Assembly: GCF_014595945.1 (NCBI RefSeq)
Contig: NZ_JABXWU010000001.1
Span: forward strand, 62,001-126,000
Reading direction: 5' to 3'
DNA: 64,000 nucleotides
Source: Alkalibacillus aidingensis
Lineage (GTDB): Bacteria > Bacillota > Bacilli > Bacillales > Alkalibacillaceae
Shown one piece after another: positions 8,330-17,128 of this stretch (the first letter of the stretch is position 1; every line of letters starts with the position of its first letter). The notes beneath the pieces were generated by a model that saw nothing but the letters and a program-made list of their open reading frames with translations, was not told the origin of the DNA and searched no databases. Position numbers and translations under genes: made by a program.

Positions 8330-8588
8330 TCCCCCAAATCTATTATGGTTAGTTCATTTATATGAAATTGATAGGAAAATATGCACACCAAGACGAACGT
8401 ATATGCCTTTTTGGCGTGGTGTTTATGGAGGAAGGAAGAAATTTCTAATATCGAACTCTTAATTTTTGGAATTTTGTGTTAATATTTATTTATGATATTA
8501 GTAACTAAAATGGTGGACATGGTGACAGCTGAATTAATGGACATTTAAAATTTACCGGTTACGGTCGTTTGAAAGATAGGTGAGATGG

Positions 8589-9200
8589 ATGAAAAGAACG
8601 TTAGCGTGGTTGATAATGAGTACTGCACTTCTTTTGAGTGGTTGTTTTGTTGGGCAGGATTCAGACGCACCGACGATTTCAAAGAATGAGGATTCTGAAT
8701 ATGAGAAGACGTTTGCTGATTTAAATTTGGGGATTCTTTTTGATTTTGACTTTTATCTACCAAGGGCTGATGAGCGCTGGGTGAATCTTTGGGTGGAAAG
8801 GTATGTCGATGGGGAAATGGAGTCTGAACCGATAACCCAATTATCTTATGGAAACAGCCCGTCTGAGATAGAAGAGGGGAAATTAGGGTTTGGATTGATT
8901 GAAACCCATCCCGTGGGATATTTAGCCTTTCTCTTTGCCCCAGGTGTTGGATCTCAACCAACTGAATTTGATATTGAGTTAGAGTCAGGTTTTACTAGTA
9001 CTTGGAGTTATGCAATCGAAAATGAGGCTGTAGAATTAGAGTTAGAAGAACCAGAAATTCTTGCAGTCTATCGAAAAAGTCAGGCTCTTAAACCAGTTGA
9101 TTTACAGGATGAAGAATCGGTAGAAAGAATGATCGAAGAGGATGAGATCGTCATGCTTCTGAAAATTAAGGTGGAAGATCGAGTGGTCTCTACTGAATAA
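8589..9200 (+). CDS. Predicted lipoprotein, unknown function
   Basis: 203 residues from the ATG at 8589, chosen because AGGTGAG lies 6 bases upstream; a GTG three codons earlier is less likely. The N-terminus MKRTLAWLIMSTALLLSGCF is a typical type II signal peptide with lipobox LLSGC. The mature protein is very acidic and predicted beta-rich, with no recognised domain, and ends with two acidic helical segments. It is followed 40 bases later by a membrane protein gene, possibly in one operon. Secreted and anchored to the outer face of the membrane. Confidence 0.7.
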   Translation: MKRTLAWLIMSTALLLSGCFVGQDSDAPTISKNEDSEYEKTFADLNLGILFDFDFYLPRADERWVNLWVERYVDGEMESEPITQLSYGNSPSEIEEGKLGFGLIETHPVGYLAFLFAPGVGSQPTEFDIELESGFTSTWSYAIENEAVELELEEPEILAVYRKSQALKPVDLQDEESVERMIEEDEIVMLLKIKVEDRVVSTE

Positions 9201-9240
9201 GATGTTTTTGGAAAATGAGTTGAAAGAGGTCATGGATTAA

Positions 9241-9897
9241 ATGTTGAAAAAATCATTAGTGTTTCTATCATTTATTGTTTTACTAATTATATACACGTAT
9301 ATCTACCGGTTACTTTACCATTCATTGATTCCGTGGGGATGGAAGTCTGATTTACTCGATCTATTGGTGATTGTTGTTTATCTTTTCGGTTTGATTCCAT
9401 TAACAGCCTTTTTATCTGAAAAACTTGTGAAATATTCCTTTAATGTCGATCAACCATATAGCAAAAGGTTTAAGATGATCTTTGTGACGGTCGTGGTTGT
9501 TATTCCAGTGACCTTATTCGCGCTGGACATTTATCATGAATACCGAGAGAAAGATTTAGATTATGCGATTAACTTTAACCTAGAAAATGTCCAATCATTG
9601 GCTTTCTATGAAGGTACACAGTTTGAATGGAGAACGGATGATGAGGAACATGTAGAAGAGTTAATTGAATTTTTGAGTCAATATCGCGTGAAACGGATGA
9701 GCCATGGTGAGTGGGATGGCGATGTCTCAAAAGAACGAGGGTTCAGGTTTACGATTCATACCATTAAGAAACCAATTATTATGACGTCCGTTTATGAAGA
9801 GCGTGTGCTGGATCTAGGTTCTGGTCCTTATCGTGTCGTCAACGGACCGGTGGATGTAGACTGGGTGGAACGTTTTGTTGAGGAACATCAACAATAG
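9241..9897 (+). CDS. Membrane protein with extracytoplasmic C-terminal domain, unknown function
   Basis: 218 residues. Three predicted membrane helices (about 4-24, 38-60 and 80-98) are followed by an acidic domain of about 115 residues with WRTDDEEHVEELIEFLSQY and a beta-rich end. Similar small domains occur in Bacillaceae lipoproteins of unknown function, and the lipoprotein gene just upstream has the same acidic character. The ribosome site is weak (AAAGAGG 12 bases before the ATG), in line with coupling to the upstream gene. Function unknown. Confidence 0.65.
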   Translation: MLKKSLVFLSFIVLLIIYTYIYRLLYHSLIPWGWKSDLLDLLVIVVYLFGLIPLTAFLSEKLVKYSFNVDQPYSKRFKMIFVTVVVVIPVTLFALDIYHEYREKDLDYAINFNLENVQSLAFYEGTQFEWRTDDEEHVEELIEFLSQYRVKRMSHGEWDGDVSKERGFRFTIHTIKKPIIMTSVYEERVLDLGSGPYRVVNGPVDVDWVERFVEEHQQ

Positions 9898-9952
9898 GTG
9901 GGTGTTTATATTTTAAACGACAAACTAAACGATAACCAATGGAGTTGATGTC

Positions 9953-10507
9953 ATGAAAAGGCTGGTTATAATCACAGTTGGTAAAACCCATAGTGGGAAA
10001 ACGACTTTTGCGAGGAAGCTAGAAAAGCAATTAGCCAACTCAGTTGTGATGGATCAAGATTATCATGCTGAATTTATTAATCGTTACTACGCAAAATTAC
10101 AGCCAAAAAAGGGACCGAATACGCTTAAACATGCGATTTCTAGAGTGATTGTTGATTATGCCAAAATATATACGGACTCTCACTTAATCATTTGTAATTC
10201 CAATCGAAGTCATCAGGGGCGCATGTACTTACTAAAAGAGCTATTTCCAAAAGATGAGTTTGTCCGAATTTTGGTTCATTTTGATCTGCCTGATGAGGTT
10301 CTTTTAGAACGTGTGAGCCATAGTCAGCGTAGTACTAATATATTTAGAAGCGCTTCAAGTTTTGAAGAAGTACTACAACGCCAGGAAGCTGATTCGTTAA
10401 AAGAAGATGTTAAGGACCCAGTAGAAGGTGAAGCGGATCATCTATTTGTCATTAAAGATAGTACGGAAGTCGATTCGGTGGTTAATGAGATTGCTACACT
10501 TAAATAA
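9953..10507 (+). CDS. P-loop ATPase/kinase, AAA_33-like
   Basis: 184 residues. Walker A at residues 10-17 (GKTHSGKTT), then a DQDYH motif where many small-molecule kinases of the AAA_33/zeta-toxin-like group bind substrate, and a Walker-B-like strand LIICNSNRS. The helix RVSHSQRSTNIFR would supply lid arginines. Likely a cytoplasmic small-molecule or nucleotide kinase; substrate unknown. Start ATG has GGAGTTG upstream. Neighbours on the same strand are unrelated membrane proteins, so context gives no help. Confidence 0.72.
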   Translation: MKRLVIITVGKTHSGKTTFARKLEKQLANSVVMDQDYHAEFINRYYAKLQPKKGPNTLKHAISRVIVDYAKIYTDSHLIICNSNRSHQGRMYLLKELFPKDEFVRILVHFDLPDEVLLERVSHSQRSTNIFRSASSFEEVLQRQEADSLKEDVKDPVEGEADHLFVIKDSTEVDSVVNEIATLK

Positions 10508-10609
10508 GAAGATAAGATTGCTTTAAAAAGCTTGATGACATATATTTACATAAACTACTATCTGAAACATCATAATAAGAACATATTAATCAGTCGAGGG
10601 GTTTCAGTA

Positions 10610-11209
10610 GTGGATAAATATATTAATATTGGGTTTAATATTGAATCTTACCTATTAGTTAGTGTCTGTTTGGTGGGATTAATTGGTCTTATTTCTTATT
10701 TGCGGATGGATTGGAAACGGTTTGGGTTGTTGGCTCTTGCTAGTGCGATGGTGGGGAATGTTTTGTGTTTTATTTTCGTCACGCTTGATTTTTATACGTA
10801 TCCATATCGTTTGTTTCCACAACTGTCTGAGATGCCGATTATAGCTATGACGTTAGCCGTGCCTTTTTTAGTGTTGCTGTCTGTTCGTTATAGTCCTCAG
10901 AAATGGGCTTGGAAATTGCCTTTTTATTGGGTTTTAGTTCATGGCGTTATGTTGTTTGAATCCTTAGTATTGATCTATACGGACATTATTCAATATGAGT
11001 TCAAGTGGGATTTGTGGGATTCTTATACGTGGTGGTGGGTTTATTTTCTCTTTTTTGAGTGGTTTGGTGGGAAAGTCATTCCGGATCATTTGCGAAAACC
11101 ACTTAAGGCTGAGCATCTTCGGTTTGGAAAAATTGGATGGGTGATTGTTCATTTTGTGCTCATTGTGACGATCTTCCTTGGTGGTTATTATTTGGGGCGA
11201 TTACAGTAG
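10610..11209 (+). CDS. CBO0543-type multi-spanning membrane protein
   Basis: 199 residues from a GTG at 10610, chosen because CGAGGGG lies 9 bases upstream. About six predicted helices with conserved tryptophans and the segment DFYTYPYRLFPQL, then a second half WWWVYFLFFEWFGGKVIPDH. I recognise this pattern from a family of Bacillota membrane proteins called CBO0543, whose role is unknown. Longer starts upstream lack a ribosome site. Confidence 0.68.
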   Translation: MDKYINIGFNIESYLLVSVCLVGLIGLISYLRMDWKRFGLLALASAMVGNVLCFIFVTLDFYTYPYRLFPQLSEMPIIAMTLAVPFLVLLSVRYSPQKWAWKLPFYWVLVHGVMLFESLVLIYTDIIQYEFKWDLWDSYTWWWVYFLFFEWFGGKVIPDHLRKPLKAEHLRFGKIGWVIVHFVLIVTIFLGGYYLGRLQ

Positions 11210-11257
11210 GTAGGAGTTTGGGCTAAATCTAATGATAAATTCAGTAGGGTGATTTGG

Positions 11258-11292
11258 CACGTGAATTGGCCATGAGTTCCACGTGATTTTTA
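11258..11292 (+). terminator. Possible terminator
   Basis: Inverted repeat CACGTGAA/TTCCACGTG (one bulged base) followed by ATTTTTATG, 49 bases after the upstream stop codon. Confidence 0.45.
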
Positions 11293-11355
11293 TGTGTCCT
11301 GGCCCCGAAACATTTCATTATTCCTTTCGTCTAATAGGGTGAAGGGGGTCTGACT

Positions 11356-12114
11356 ATGGTGAAAAGGTGTTTATTTATATGTCTAGTCTTACTTTTAACG
11401 GCTTGTGGTACTGCTGTTGATCATCAAGATGAAGCTAAGTCTGGTGATAGTGGGAATTCAGATATAGACATTTGGGAAGAGGCGTTTGATGAGGAGTTGC
11501 ATTTTACTGACCAAGTGATTCGAACATATTTTTTAGGAACATCAGACGAGTATATTGATTTGAATATTTCACAAGCTCGGGCTGATCATGCGATTCATGA
11601 ACTGGGGTATGATGGGGTCGACTCAATGCTATATACGCTTAAAGTGGAGAAAACAGATGATCTTGAGGTGGTTGACAAAAATAATCAGGAGCTTTCCATC
11701 GATGACTTAAATGAAGGGGATAAAATCTATTTAGAATATGATATTACTGATTATGAACAGGGGGATAATGAGTTTGCAACTGACCTATTAATACATGAGA
11801 CGGTAACCAAGGATGAAATGGTTGGTCGTATGGCGCCACCAGAGGGATCAGATGAACTGTATATTGGGATCATTTCCGATCCTGAGGAAAGGCATGATGA
11901 GTTTGATTTTGTTGAACTTGAGTTCTTGATCGATTATGAAGCGGTCAGAGGGTTTGGAGATGCTCGTCACCGTGATGGTGTTCCTGCTTATGACTTAATC
12001 GAAGCGTTTGAGATTGAAGAGGAGTTACCAGTTGCGCTAGTTATTAGTGAGGATGGGCTTGAGTATTATTCAAGTGACTTGGATGAGGTAGTGGAGTTTA
12101 TTGAGAATTGGTAG
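11356..12114 (+). CDS. Acidic lipoprotein, unknown function
   Basis: 252 residues. The N-terminus MVKRCLFICLVLLLTACG is a lipoprotein signal with lipobox LLTAC. The mature part is extremely acidic (many D/E runs), typical of surface proteins in halophilic bacilli. No recognised domain; a region around residues 100-140 (KVEKTDDLEVVDKNNQELS) reads like a small OB-type or bacterial Ig-like strand set. AAGGGGG precedes the ATG. It ends at a bidirectional terminator shared with the convergent gene. Confidence 0.7.
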   Translation: MVKRCLFICLVLLLTACGTAVDHQDEAKSGDSGNSDIDIWEEAFDEELHFTDQVIRTYFLGTSDEYIDLNISQARADHAIHELGYDGVDSMLYTLKVEKTDDLEVVDKNNQELSIDDLNEGDKIYLEYDITDYEQGDNEFATDLLIHETVTKDEMVGRMAPPEGSDELYIGIISDPEERHDEFDFVELEFLIDYEAVRGFGDARHRDGVPAYDLIEAFEIEEELPVALVISEDGLEYYSSDLDEVVEFIENW

Positions 12115-12126
12115 TTATTGAAAGCT

Positions 12127-12180
12127 AAAAAGAGCTGTCCCAGATGTTAGGTATAATGACATTTGAAAACAGCTCTTTTC
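12127..12180. terminator. Bidirectional terminator between convergent genes
   Basis: AAAAGAGCTGT pairs perfectly with ACAGCTCTTTT around a 31-base loop; T runs on both strands. Confidence 0.8.
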
Positions 12181-12185
12181 GTGTT

Positions 12186-12707
12186 TTATAGAGGCATGTC
12201 TTTTTCGCATCGATCCCAATCGATCGAAGGCATGTCGGTTTTTTCAGCAGGTAGTTCTTCTTCTGACATGATCAGCCAGACGTTACCTGTTTTGGAGATC
12301 GTTTTTTTGACATGATTTCCGTCTGGTCGTTGGAAGAGTAAATAACCTTGGTTACCATCTAGTCCACCTTTGATAAATAATCTTCTATCGCCCTGACTGG
12401 TGCCAACGAAAAGGTGTTGTAATGTGAGTTTATCGTAATGATCATGCATACTTTGTCCTTCAATTAGGTTTAAATCATCAAAGGTCAGTTCAACATAGCC
12501 GGTTAGGTCTAATTTAAAATTATCAATAATCGCTTGTAGAACCTTATCATTGTATTCTTGCTGTTTTTGTTCATGTTCTGCGACACATATGCTTAAAGGC
12601 CATTGTTCTTCTGCAACGGTTTGAACTGGCCTAAGGTTCATGATTAGTAAGATAAGAATGAAAGGAATGATTATGTGCTGTAACCTTAATGTCATAGTGG
12701 TCTTCAC
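12186..12707 (-). CDS. Secreted or membrane-anchored protein, unknown
   Basis: 173 residues. A hydrophobic N-terminal segment (IIIPFILILLIMNLRPVQTVAEE) is a signal peptide with a possible AxA-like cleavage near residue 32, or an anchor. The mature domain has two cysteines, one near the start (SICVAEHE) and one near the end (DWDRCEKDM), which could form a disulfide. No family recognised. GGAGTGAAGA lies before the ATG. Upstream is another minus-strand gene, 71 bases away. Confidence 0.62.
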   Translation of the reverse strand: MKTTMTLRLQHIIIPFILILLIMNLRPVQTVAEEQWPLSICVAEHEQKQQEYNDKVLQAIIDNFKLDLTGYVELTFDDLNLIEGQSMHDHYDKLTLQHLFVGTSQGDRRLFIKGGLDGNQGYLLFQRPDGNHVKKTISKTGNVWLIMSEEELPAEKTDMPSIDWDRCEKDMPL

Positions 12708-12778
12708 TCCTAATTTAGTCTTACTAATAATCTTTCCTACTTACGTTGATTGATACTTAAAAATTGTCAGTAAATGGG

Positions 12779-13384
12779 TTAGGCTTCTGAGGGTTGTCCT
12801 CCGATGATTTCTTTTTCTTCGTTTTCGAGTCCTTCGAGTAAATAGGTGATGAGCTGTTGGCCATTAATCAGTTCAATGTTCAGGGACTCGGCGTATTTTT
12901 TGGCGTTGTCAGTAAAGTCACTTGTTGTTACGATGAATCCACCTTTAGCTTTTTCTTTGATCATGTTGGAGTGGATGATGGCAATCGCATCGAATGGCAC
13001 GTCATTTTTGTAAGCTTTGACTTGACCGAGATAGAGACCATCTTCTCGGTGGTGCCTAATATCCACACCATAATCACCGATTCTCCCAGTAACAATTGGA
13101 TTGCCACCAAATTTAGCCTTCATGACTTCGGCTACGAAACCTTCAAATTCATAGTTAACCTGTTGAATAAATAAGTTTGTTGTTTTTTCATTGAATTCAC
13201 CGGTATCTGCGTCTTTTTTGAAATTAAATCGGTAGTAGAGACCCATGGCGAGAGTTCGTTTTAAGTCTTCATTTTTATTAAGAAAATGATATAGTTGTTC
13301 CGATTGTTTGGTTTTCTGACGATTGACGATTAAGAGATGGATTAATGCAATGATTAAAACAATCGTAAGGGCAGTGTGAAACAT
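12779..13384 (-). CDS. Membrane-anchored Mrr-like restriction endonuclease domain protein
   Basis: 201 residues from the ATG at 13384, which has an excellent ribosome site (AAAAGGAGTGATC); a start 11 codons earlier lacks one. Residues about 5-24 form a single membrane helix. From about residue 85 the PD-(D/E)XK core of the Mrr_cat type is visible: FEGFVAEVMKAKFGG, then GDYGVDI with the metal-binding Asp, then GQVKAYK with the Q-x-K active-site pair, and GGFIVTTSDFT in the following strand. Mrr domains cleave modified or foreign DNA. A membrane-bound version could act on incoming DNA, but this is inference. Monocistronic; divergent from a GIY-YIG gene. Confidence 0.82.
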   Translation of the reverse strand: MFHTALTIVLIIALIHLLIVNRQKTKQSEQLYHFLNKNEDLKRTLAMGLYYRFNFKKDADTGEFNEKTTNLFIQQVNYEFEGFVAEVMKAKFGGNPIVTGRIGDYGVDIRHHREDGLYLGQVKAYKNDVPFDAIAIIHSNMIKEKAKGGFIVTTSDFTDNAKKYAESLNIELINGQQLITYLLEGLENEEKEIIGGQPSEA

Positions 13385-13484
13385 TATGATCACTCCTTTT
13401 ATGAGCATTGTTGCCAAATTGAATGGTGTTGAAACGGTGACAGATTCGGATTTTTAAATTAAGATAAAAATTAGATTATCTTTA

Positions 13485-13620
13485 TTGGTGAATGAGTGGG
13501 TTTAATGATGAATAGTAATTTTTATTGATGGATCCGTCTGAATAATTGACGAATGTTTAAGATTAATTGTGGAATCATCAACAATAATTGCTTAATCCAC
13601 TGATTTATTTTTGAATAGAG
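13485..13620. repeat. Degenerate 20-21-bp tandem repeat (7 units)
   Basis: The anchor TG-N-(T/G)GAAT(G/A/C) recurs at 13490, 13510, 13530, 13551, 13572, 13593 and 13613: spacing 20, 20, 21, 21, 21, 20. Between anchors the sequence is AT-rich and little conserved (often ending in TTAAT or ATAAT). It fills most of the spacer between two divergent genes. Confidence 0.75.
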
Positions 13621-13685
13621 ATTCTATAGAATGAATTTTTTCCTACACGGAAAAAAGGATCATCTTATTAAAGGAGTTAAGTGAA

Positions 13686-13937
13686 ATGTTTTATACATAT
13701 ATGTTGCGTTGTAAGGATGGTTCTTTATATACGGGTTATACGAATGATGTGGAGGCGCGAGTGGCTAAACATCAAGCGGGTGAGGCAGCGAAATATACGC
13801 GAGCAAAGTTGCCTGTTGAGCTTGTTTATCAAGAAGAGTTTAAAACAAAGTCAGAAGCTATGAAAAGAGAAGCAGAGATTAAGCGTTTGAATAAGGTGGC
13901 AAAGGAGAGGCTAGTTCGGTCTGGAATTGAAGCGTGA
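13686..13937 (+). CDS. GIY-YIG domain protein, YazA/UPF0213 type
   Basis: 83 residues, one GIY-YIG domain: FYTYMLRCKDGSLYTGYT carries the GIY-YIG pair, ARVAKHQAG the conserved Arg/His helix, and KREAEIKRLNK the C-terminal helix with the Glu. This is the stand-alone small family typified by B. subtilis YazA, with full family length. The exact function is unknown; related proteins show nuclease activity. Ribosome site AAAGGAGTTAAG is at good distance. Transcribed alone. Confidence 0.88.
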   Translation: MFYTYMLRCKDGSLYTGYTNDVEARVAKHQAGEAAKYTRAKLPVELVYQEEFKTKSEAMKREAEIKRLNKVAKERLVRSGIEA

Positions 13938-14034
13938 CTTGGATCAATGAATGTCGGTCGACTAAAAAACAATCGATTTATTTCAGGAGTGAGATTGAAT
14001 CAATCTGGCGCAGAGTGGAGTATTTAATGAAGCG

Positions 14035-14086
14035 TATAAAAGACCGTACAATGAGTAAAAAGATTAGCTCATTGTACGGTCTGACT
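14035..14086 (-). terminator. Strong terminator after subtilase gene
   Basis: A 15-bp perfect stem (AGACCGTACAATGAG with its complement) and a 12-base loop; on the minus strand it ends in TTTTATA. It can also stop plus-strand transcription from the GIY-YIG gene. Confidence 0.88.
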
Positions 14087-14124
14087 TTAATTATAAACCA
14101 TTTTCCTCAGCCTATTGATCCACC

Positions 14125-16590
14125 TTAATCAGTTTCTTCTTCGTCCTCATCTTCTTCAACCTCAAACTCACCTAAAATCCATCCTTCTTCACTAAATCCT
14201 GCTTTACCTACCCAAATTACCAATGCATATGTTCCAGGTGGTAGTTGATCTAGCGCCGAATTGGCATCTATTTCAAAATTGTTTTCACCTGCTGGTAAGT
14301 TTTCTTGCACATCTATAGTTCCAACTGGTGATAAGTTACTTGTATAGATCATGGATTCTACGTAGTCAACATCGACTTTGAGGTTTACTGATACGTCGAA
14401 TATACCGTCTTCTAATGTAAAGCTTCCTGATTCATACAAACCATCTAATCCTGGGACCACTTCATAAGGGTTTTGTACGAATAGAATGGATGGAATCTCG
14501 ATCACTTCATCTTCATGAGTGAGTGTGATCATGCTTTCGTAGTATCCAGGTTCTAGTTTACTAGAATCGACTTGTACGTTCAGGTTAACCTGTTTGGTTC
14601 CGCCTGCTTTGACATTTAGGTTATCACTTGAATTGACTTTAATGTGCTCTTCGCCATCGAAGAATTCAAAGTCAATATCATATTTTTTGTCCTTATCAGA
14701 AAGGTTTTGGATTTCAAAATGTTGTCGCTCGACTTGTTTTCCGTTGTCTTTTTCAAAAGTTCCAAATGAGTAAGAGCCGGGAGCCATTAATGTTTCTGTT
14801 GTGAGTGCATCGACAATACGAACGCTACCGGCACCTTGTGTATTATGAGGGTAAACGTCTCCATTTTCATCAGTTAGCTTTTCAGCTGTGTTCATTAAGG
14901 CACCTTTAACTTCTTGAGGGTCCCAGTCTGGATGCTCCTGAACAAGTAATGCCGCTGAACCAGCTACATGTGGAGCTGACATACTCGTTCCCTGCATAGA
15001 TGCATATGCGTGAGGCTGCGCTGGGTTGTGCGTTGGGACTGTACTGATAATATTGACACCAGGGGCTGATACATCTGGCTTCACCATCCAAGTGTCAAGT
15101 ACGGGACCACGAGATGAGAAGTCAGCAACCGTTTCTCCCATCATCCCAGCTTCCTCAATGTCGATAGAAACAGTGTTGTCTCCTTCTTCATACTCTTGTA
15201 GGAGTTGCTGACCGTCTGCCTGAGACATTTTAATCGTTGGAACAGCCATACCTGCTATTTCAGGTTGTTCTCCTTCTACATTATTGAAAATAATCGCACC
15301 AACAGCTCCAGCTGCTTGAGCATTTGCTGCTTTATCAACAAAAGGATATTCACCACGTTCGATTAACGCGATTTTTCCTTCGACATCCACTTCATCGAAT
15401 TCATCAGCTGAACCTAATCCAACAAATTCAAATTCAAATTCTTCATCATTAAGTGCCATTAAGTCTGTTTCACCAGAGTGCCCCATTAAAGAAGCTGATG
15501 AGAAATTATAACCACTTTCTGTTGCGATTTCCACATCATAAGTCATATATGGAAGCTCTGTCGCACCAACCGAAATGGCATCACGACTTGTTCCTGGAGA
15601 GCCAACAGTCCATTCGTATGGACCACTATTACCGTTTGAAGAAACGGCTATGACCCCTTCAGCCATTGCGTTGTCTAATGCTATAGATGTGACATAATCA
15701 GGGTCATTAGAGGTATTACCTAATGATAAATTCATCACATCAGCACCGTCTTGTACGGCCTGTTCAATGGCAGCAATGATGTCAACAGTTGCACCACTTC
15801 CACCAGGACCTAAAACACGGTAAGCTAGAAGATTCGCATCAGGAGCGACACCTTTAATGGCACCATTTGCCGCTATAGTACCTGCGACATGCGAACCGTG
15901 GTTAGTCAAGTCATCAGCATTATCCACATCCCCAGGTTGTGTTTCCTGTGGGTCATCATCCTGATCAACAAAATCCCAACCTTTATAATCACCGAAAGCA
16001 TGTGATAGGTCAGGGTGCGTGTAATCCACCCCTGTATCAATTACCGCAACAGTGACACCTTCACCGGTGACACCGAGATTCTCCCAAGCATCGTTAGCAC
16101 CGATAAATGGTGCACTGTCTATCATATTAGCAGATACCTCATCGCCACCAATTTCGACTGTTTCAATGGTTTCTGCTTGGTATGAGACATTTTCGTGAAT
16201 AGCCTGAACTCCTTCAACACTAGCTAAGTCACGTAATTCACTTTGTTTAACTTCAACTGAGAAGCCACTGAAAAGATAGTCATACTCACGATCAAAAGAA
16301 CTACTTGGAGCAGACTCAGCAATACGGTCCATCACCTGTTGCCTAGATTTGGCTAAGTCCCCTCTAGATTGGCTTTGACCAGTATGCTTGGCCTCGATAA
16401 TCGAAGGCTCTTCTAATTCAACGATGACTGTGGCCACCGTATCAGATTTAAAGTCATAATCACCATGAATGGTCGCTAGCCTTGATGTGTCACCTGTGTC
16501 TTGACTAGATGAATGTGAAAAGCCCATTGATGAAAACGTAAGCATTAATGCGATTAAAATTAAAATCGGTTTACTGAACCATTTCTTCAC
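14125..16590 (-). CDS. Vpr-like extracellular subtilisin-family serine protease
   Basis: 821 residues. Signal peptide (about 1-25), inhibitor I9-type propeptide (about 48-140), then the S8 catalytic domain: Asp185 in VAVIDTGVDYTHPDL, His231 in NHGSHVAGTIA, Ser536 in GTSMSAPHVAG. A PA domain is inserted at about 395-480 (EVDVEGKIALIERGEYPF). After the catalytic domain come beta-sandwich regions (about 610-800) and a very acidic tail. Layout and length match Vpr, the minor extracellular protease. It is secreted and should degrade extracellular protein. All catalytic residues are present. GGAGGGAATCG precedes the ATG. Confidence 0.92.
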   Translation of the reverse strand: MKKWFSKPILILIALMLTFSSMGFSHSSSQDTGDTSRLATIHGDYDFKSDTVATVIVELEEPSIIEAKHTGQSQSRGDLAKSRQQVMDRIAESAPSSSFDREYDYLFSGFSVEVKQSELRDLASVEGVQAIHENVSYQAETIETVEIGGDEVSANMIDSAPFIGANDAWENLGVTGEGVTVAVIDTGVDYTHPDLSHAFGDYKGWDFVDQDDDPQETQPGDVDNADDLTNHGSHVAGTIAANGAIKGVAPDANLLAYRVLGPGGSGATVDIIAAIEQAVQDGADVMNLSLGNTSNDPDYVTSIALDNAMAEGVIAVSSNGNSGPYEWTVGSPGTSRDAISVGATELPYMTYDVEIATESGYNFSSASLMGHSGETDLMALNDEEFEFEFVGLGSADEFDEVDVEGKIALIERGEYPFVDKAANAQAAGAVGAIIFNNVEGEQPEIAGMAVPTIKMSQADGQQLLQEYEEGDNTVSIDIEEAGMMGETVADFSSRGPVLDTWMVKPDVSAPGVNIISTVPTHNPAQPHAYASMQGTSMSAPHVAGSAALLVQEHPDWDPQEVKGALMNTAEKLTDENGDVYPHNTQGAGSVRIVDALTTETLMAPGSYSFGTFEKDNGKQVERQHFEIQNLSDKDKKYDIDFEFFDGEEHIKVNSSDNLNVKAGGTKQVNLNVQVDSSKLEPGYYESMITLTHEDEVIEIPSILFVQNPYEVVPGLDGLYESGSFTLEDGIFDVSVNLKVDVDYVESMIYTSNLSPVGTIDVQENLPAGENNFEIDANSALDQLPPGTYALVIWVGKAGFSEEGWILGEFEVEEDEDEEETD

Positions 16591-16854
16591 TCGATTCCCT
16601 CCATTATTTTATTTTTAGAAAAGCTCTCCACCTTTTAATAAAAAGAGTGTATCTAAGCTTTTCTCTAAAGGCATATGAACTTCCTTGAGCTAATAGACTC
16701 AAAAGTTAAGAGGATATTTCGACACCTTCTATCCCAGTCATGACGGGCGTTTTGAGCGATTAGAGTGGTTTTTGTACGTAAAAAGACAAAAGCTCTGAAA
16801 ATAACACTAGACTATAGGAGGGTGTATACGGGTTAATGGGACAAATTCTTTTCG
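16591..16854. other. Promoter region of the subtilase gene
   Basis: Non-coding. Contains an AGAAAAGCT (16618) and AAGCTTTTCT (16656) inverted pair close to the subtilase start, possibly leader structure. No convincing promoter could be chosen. The remaining bases show no gene. Confidence 0.4.
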
Positions 16855-17075
16855 ACCGACGGGGGAATTCGCGTTATATCGGGAATAGTGGTTAAGAAAA
16901 AATTTTATGGAAGGGAGGGGGAAATGATCGGGGTAACTACTCTCAAGACCAAAGTAACCTCGGACGCAGGGGAAATGACCACATAGACGTGCTCTCAAGA
17001 CCAAAATGACATCGGATGCCAGGAGAAATGCCCGATAGACTTGCTCTTTATAACGAAATAACCAACTAAGAGAGA
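16855..17075. repeat. Second locus of the 51-53-bp degenerate repeat family
   Basis: Anchors (G)GGGAAATG start near 16922, 16973 and 17026, with a weaker unit (GGGGGAATT) about 52 bp earlier. Each clear unit also holds a CTCTCAAGACCAAA block and a TCGGA(C/T)GC block. Order and spacing of these blocks match those of the array at 7195-7865 (GGGAAA, then TCTCAATGCCCAAAA, then GATGC). A 102-codon open frame on the minus strand over this stretch has no ribosome site or protein-like composition and was not called. Confidence 0.7.
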
Positions 17076-17100
17076 CGCGTCTTCTATGGTCGGGCAAATA

Positions 17101-17128
17101 AAAAATCCTTAGCAATTGCTAAGGATTT
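17101..17128 (-). terminator. Terminator of the HxlR-family gene
   Basis: AAATCCTTAGC-AATT-GCTAAGGATTT hairpin followed by T residues on the minus strand; overlaps the stop codon. Confidence 0.85.

Noticed and set aside
13934-14128. Small gene after the YazA-type gene
   Set aside because: The frame overlaps the upstream stop codon, has no ribosome site and runs through the subtilase terminator hairpin.
16807-17115. 102-codon minus-strand frame
   Set aside because: Lies over the degenerate repeat and a terminator, with no ribosome site.
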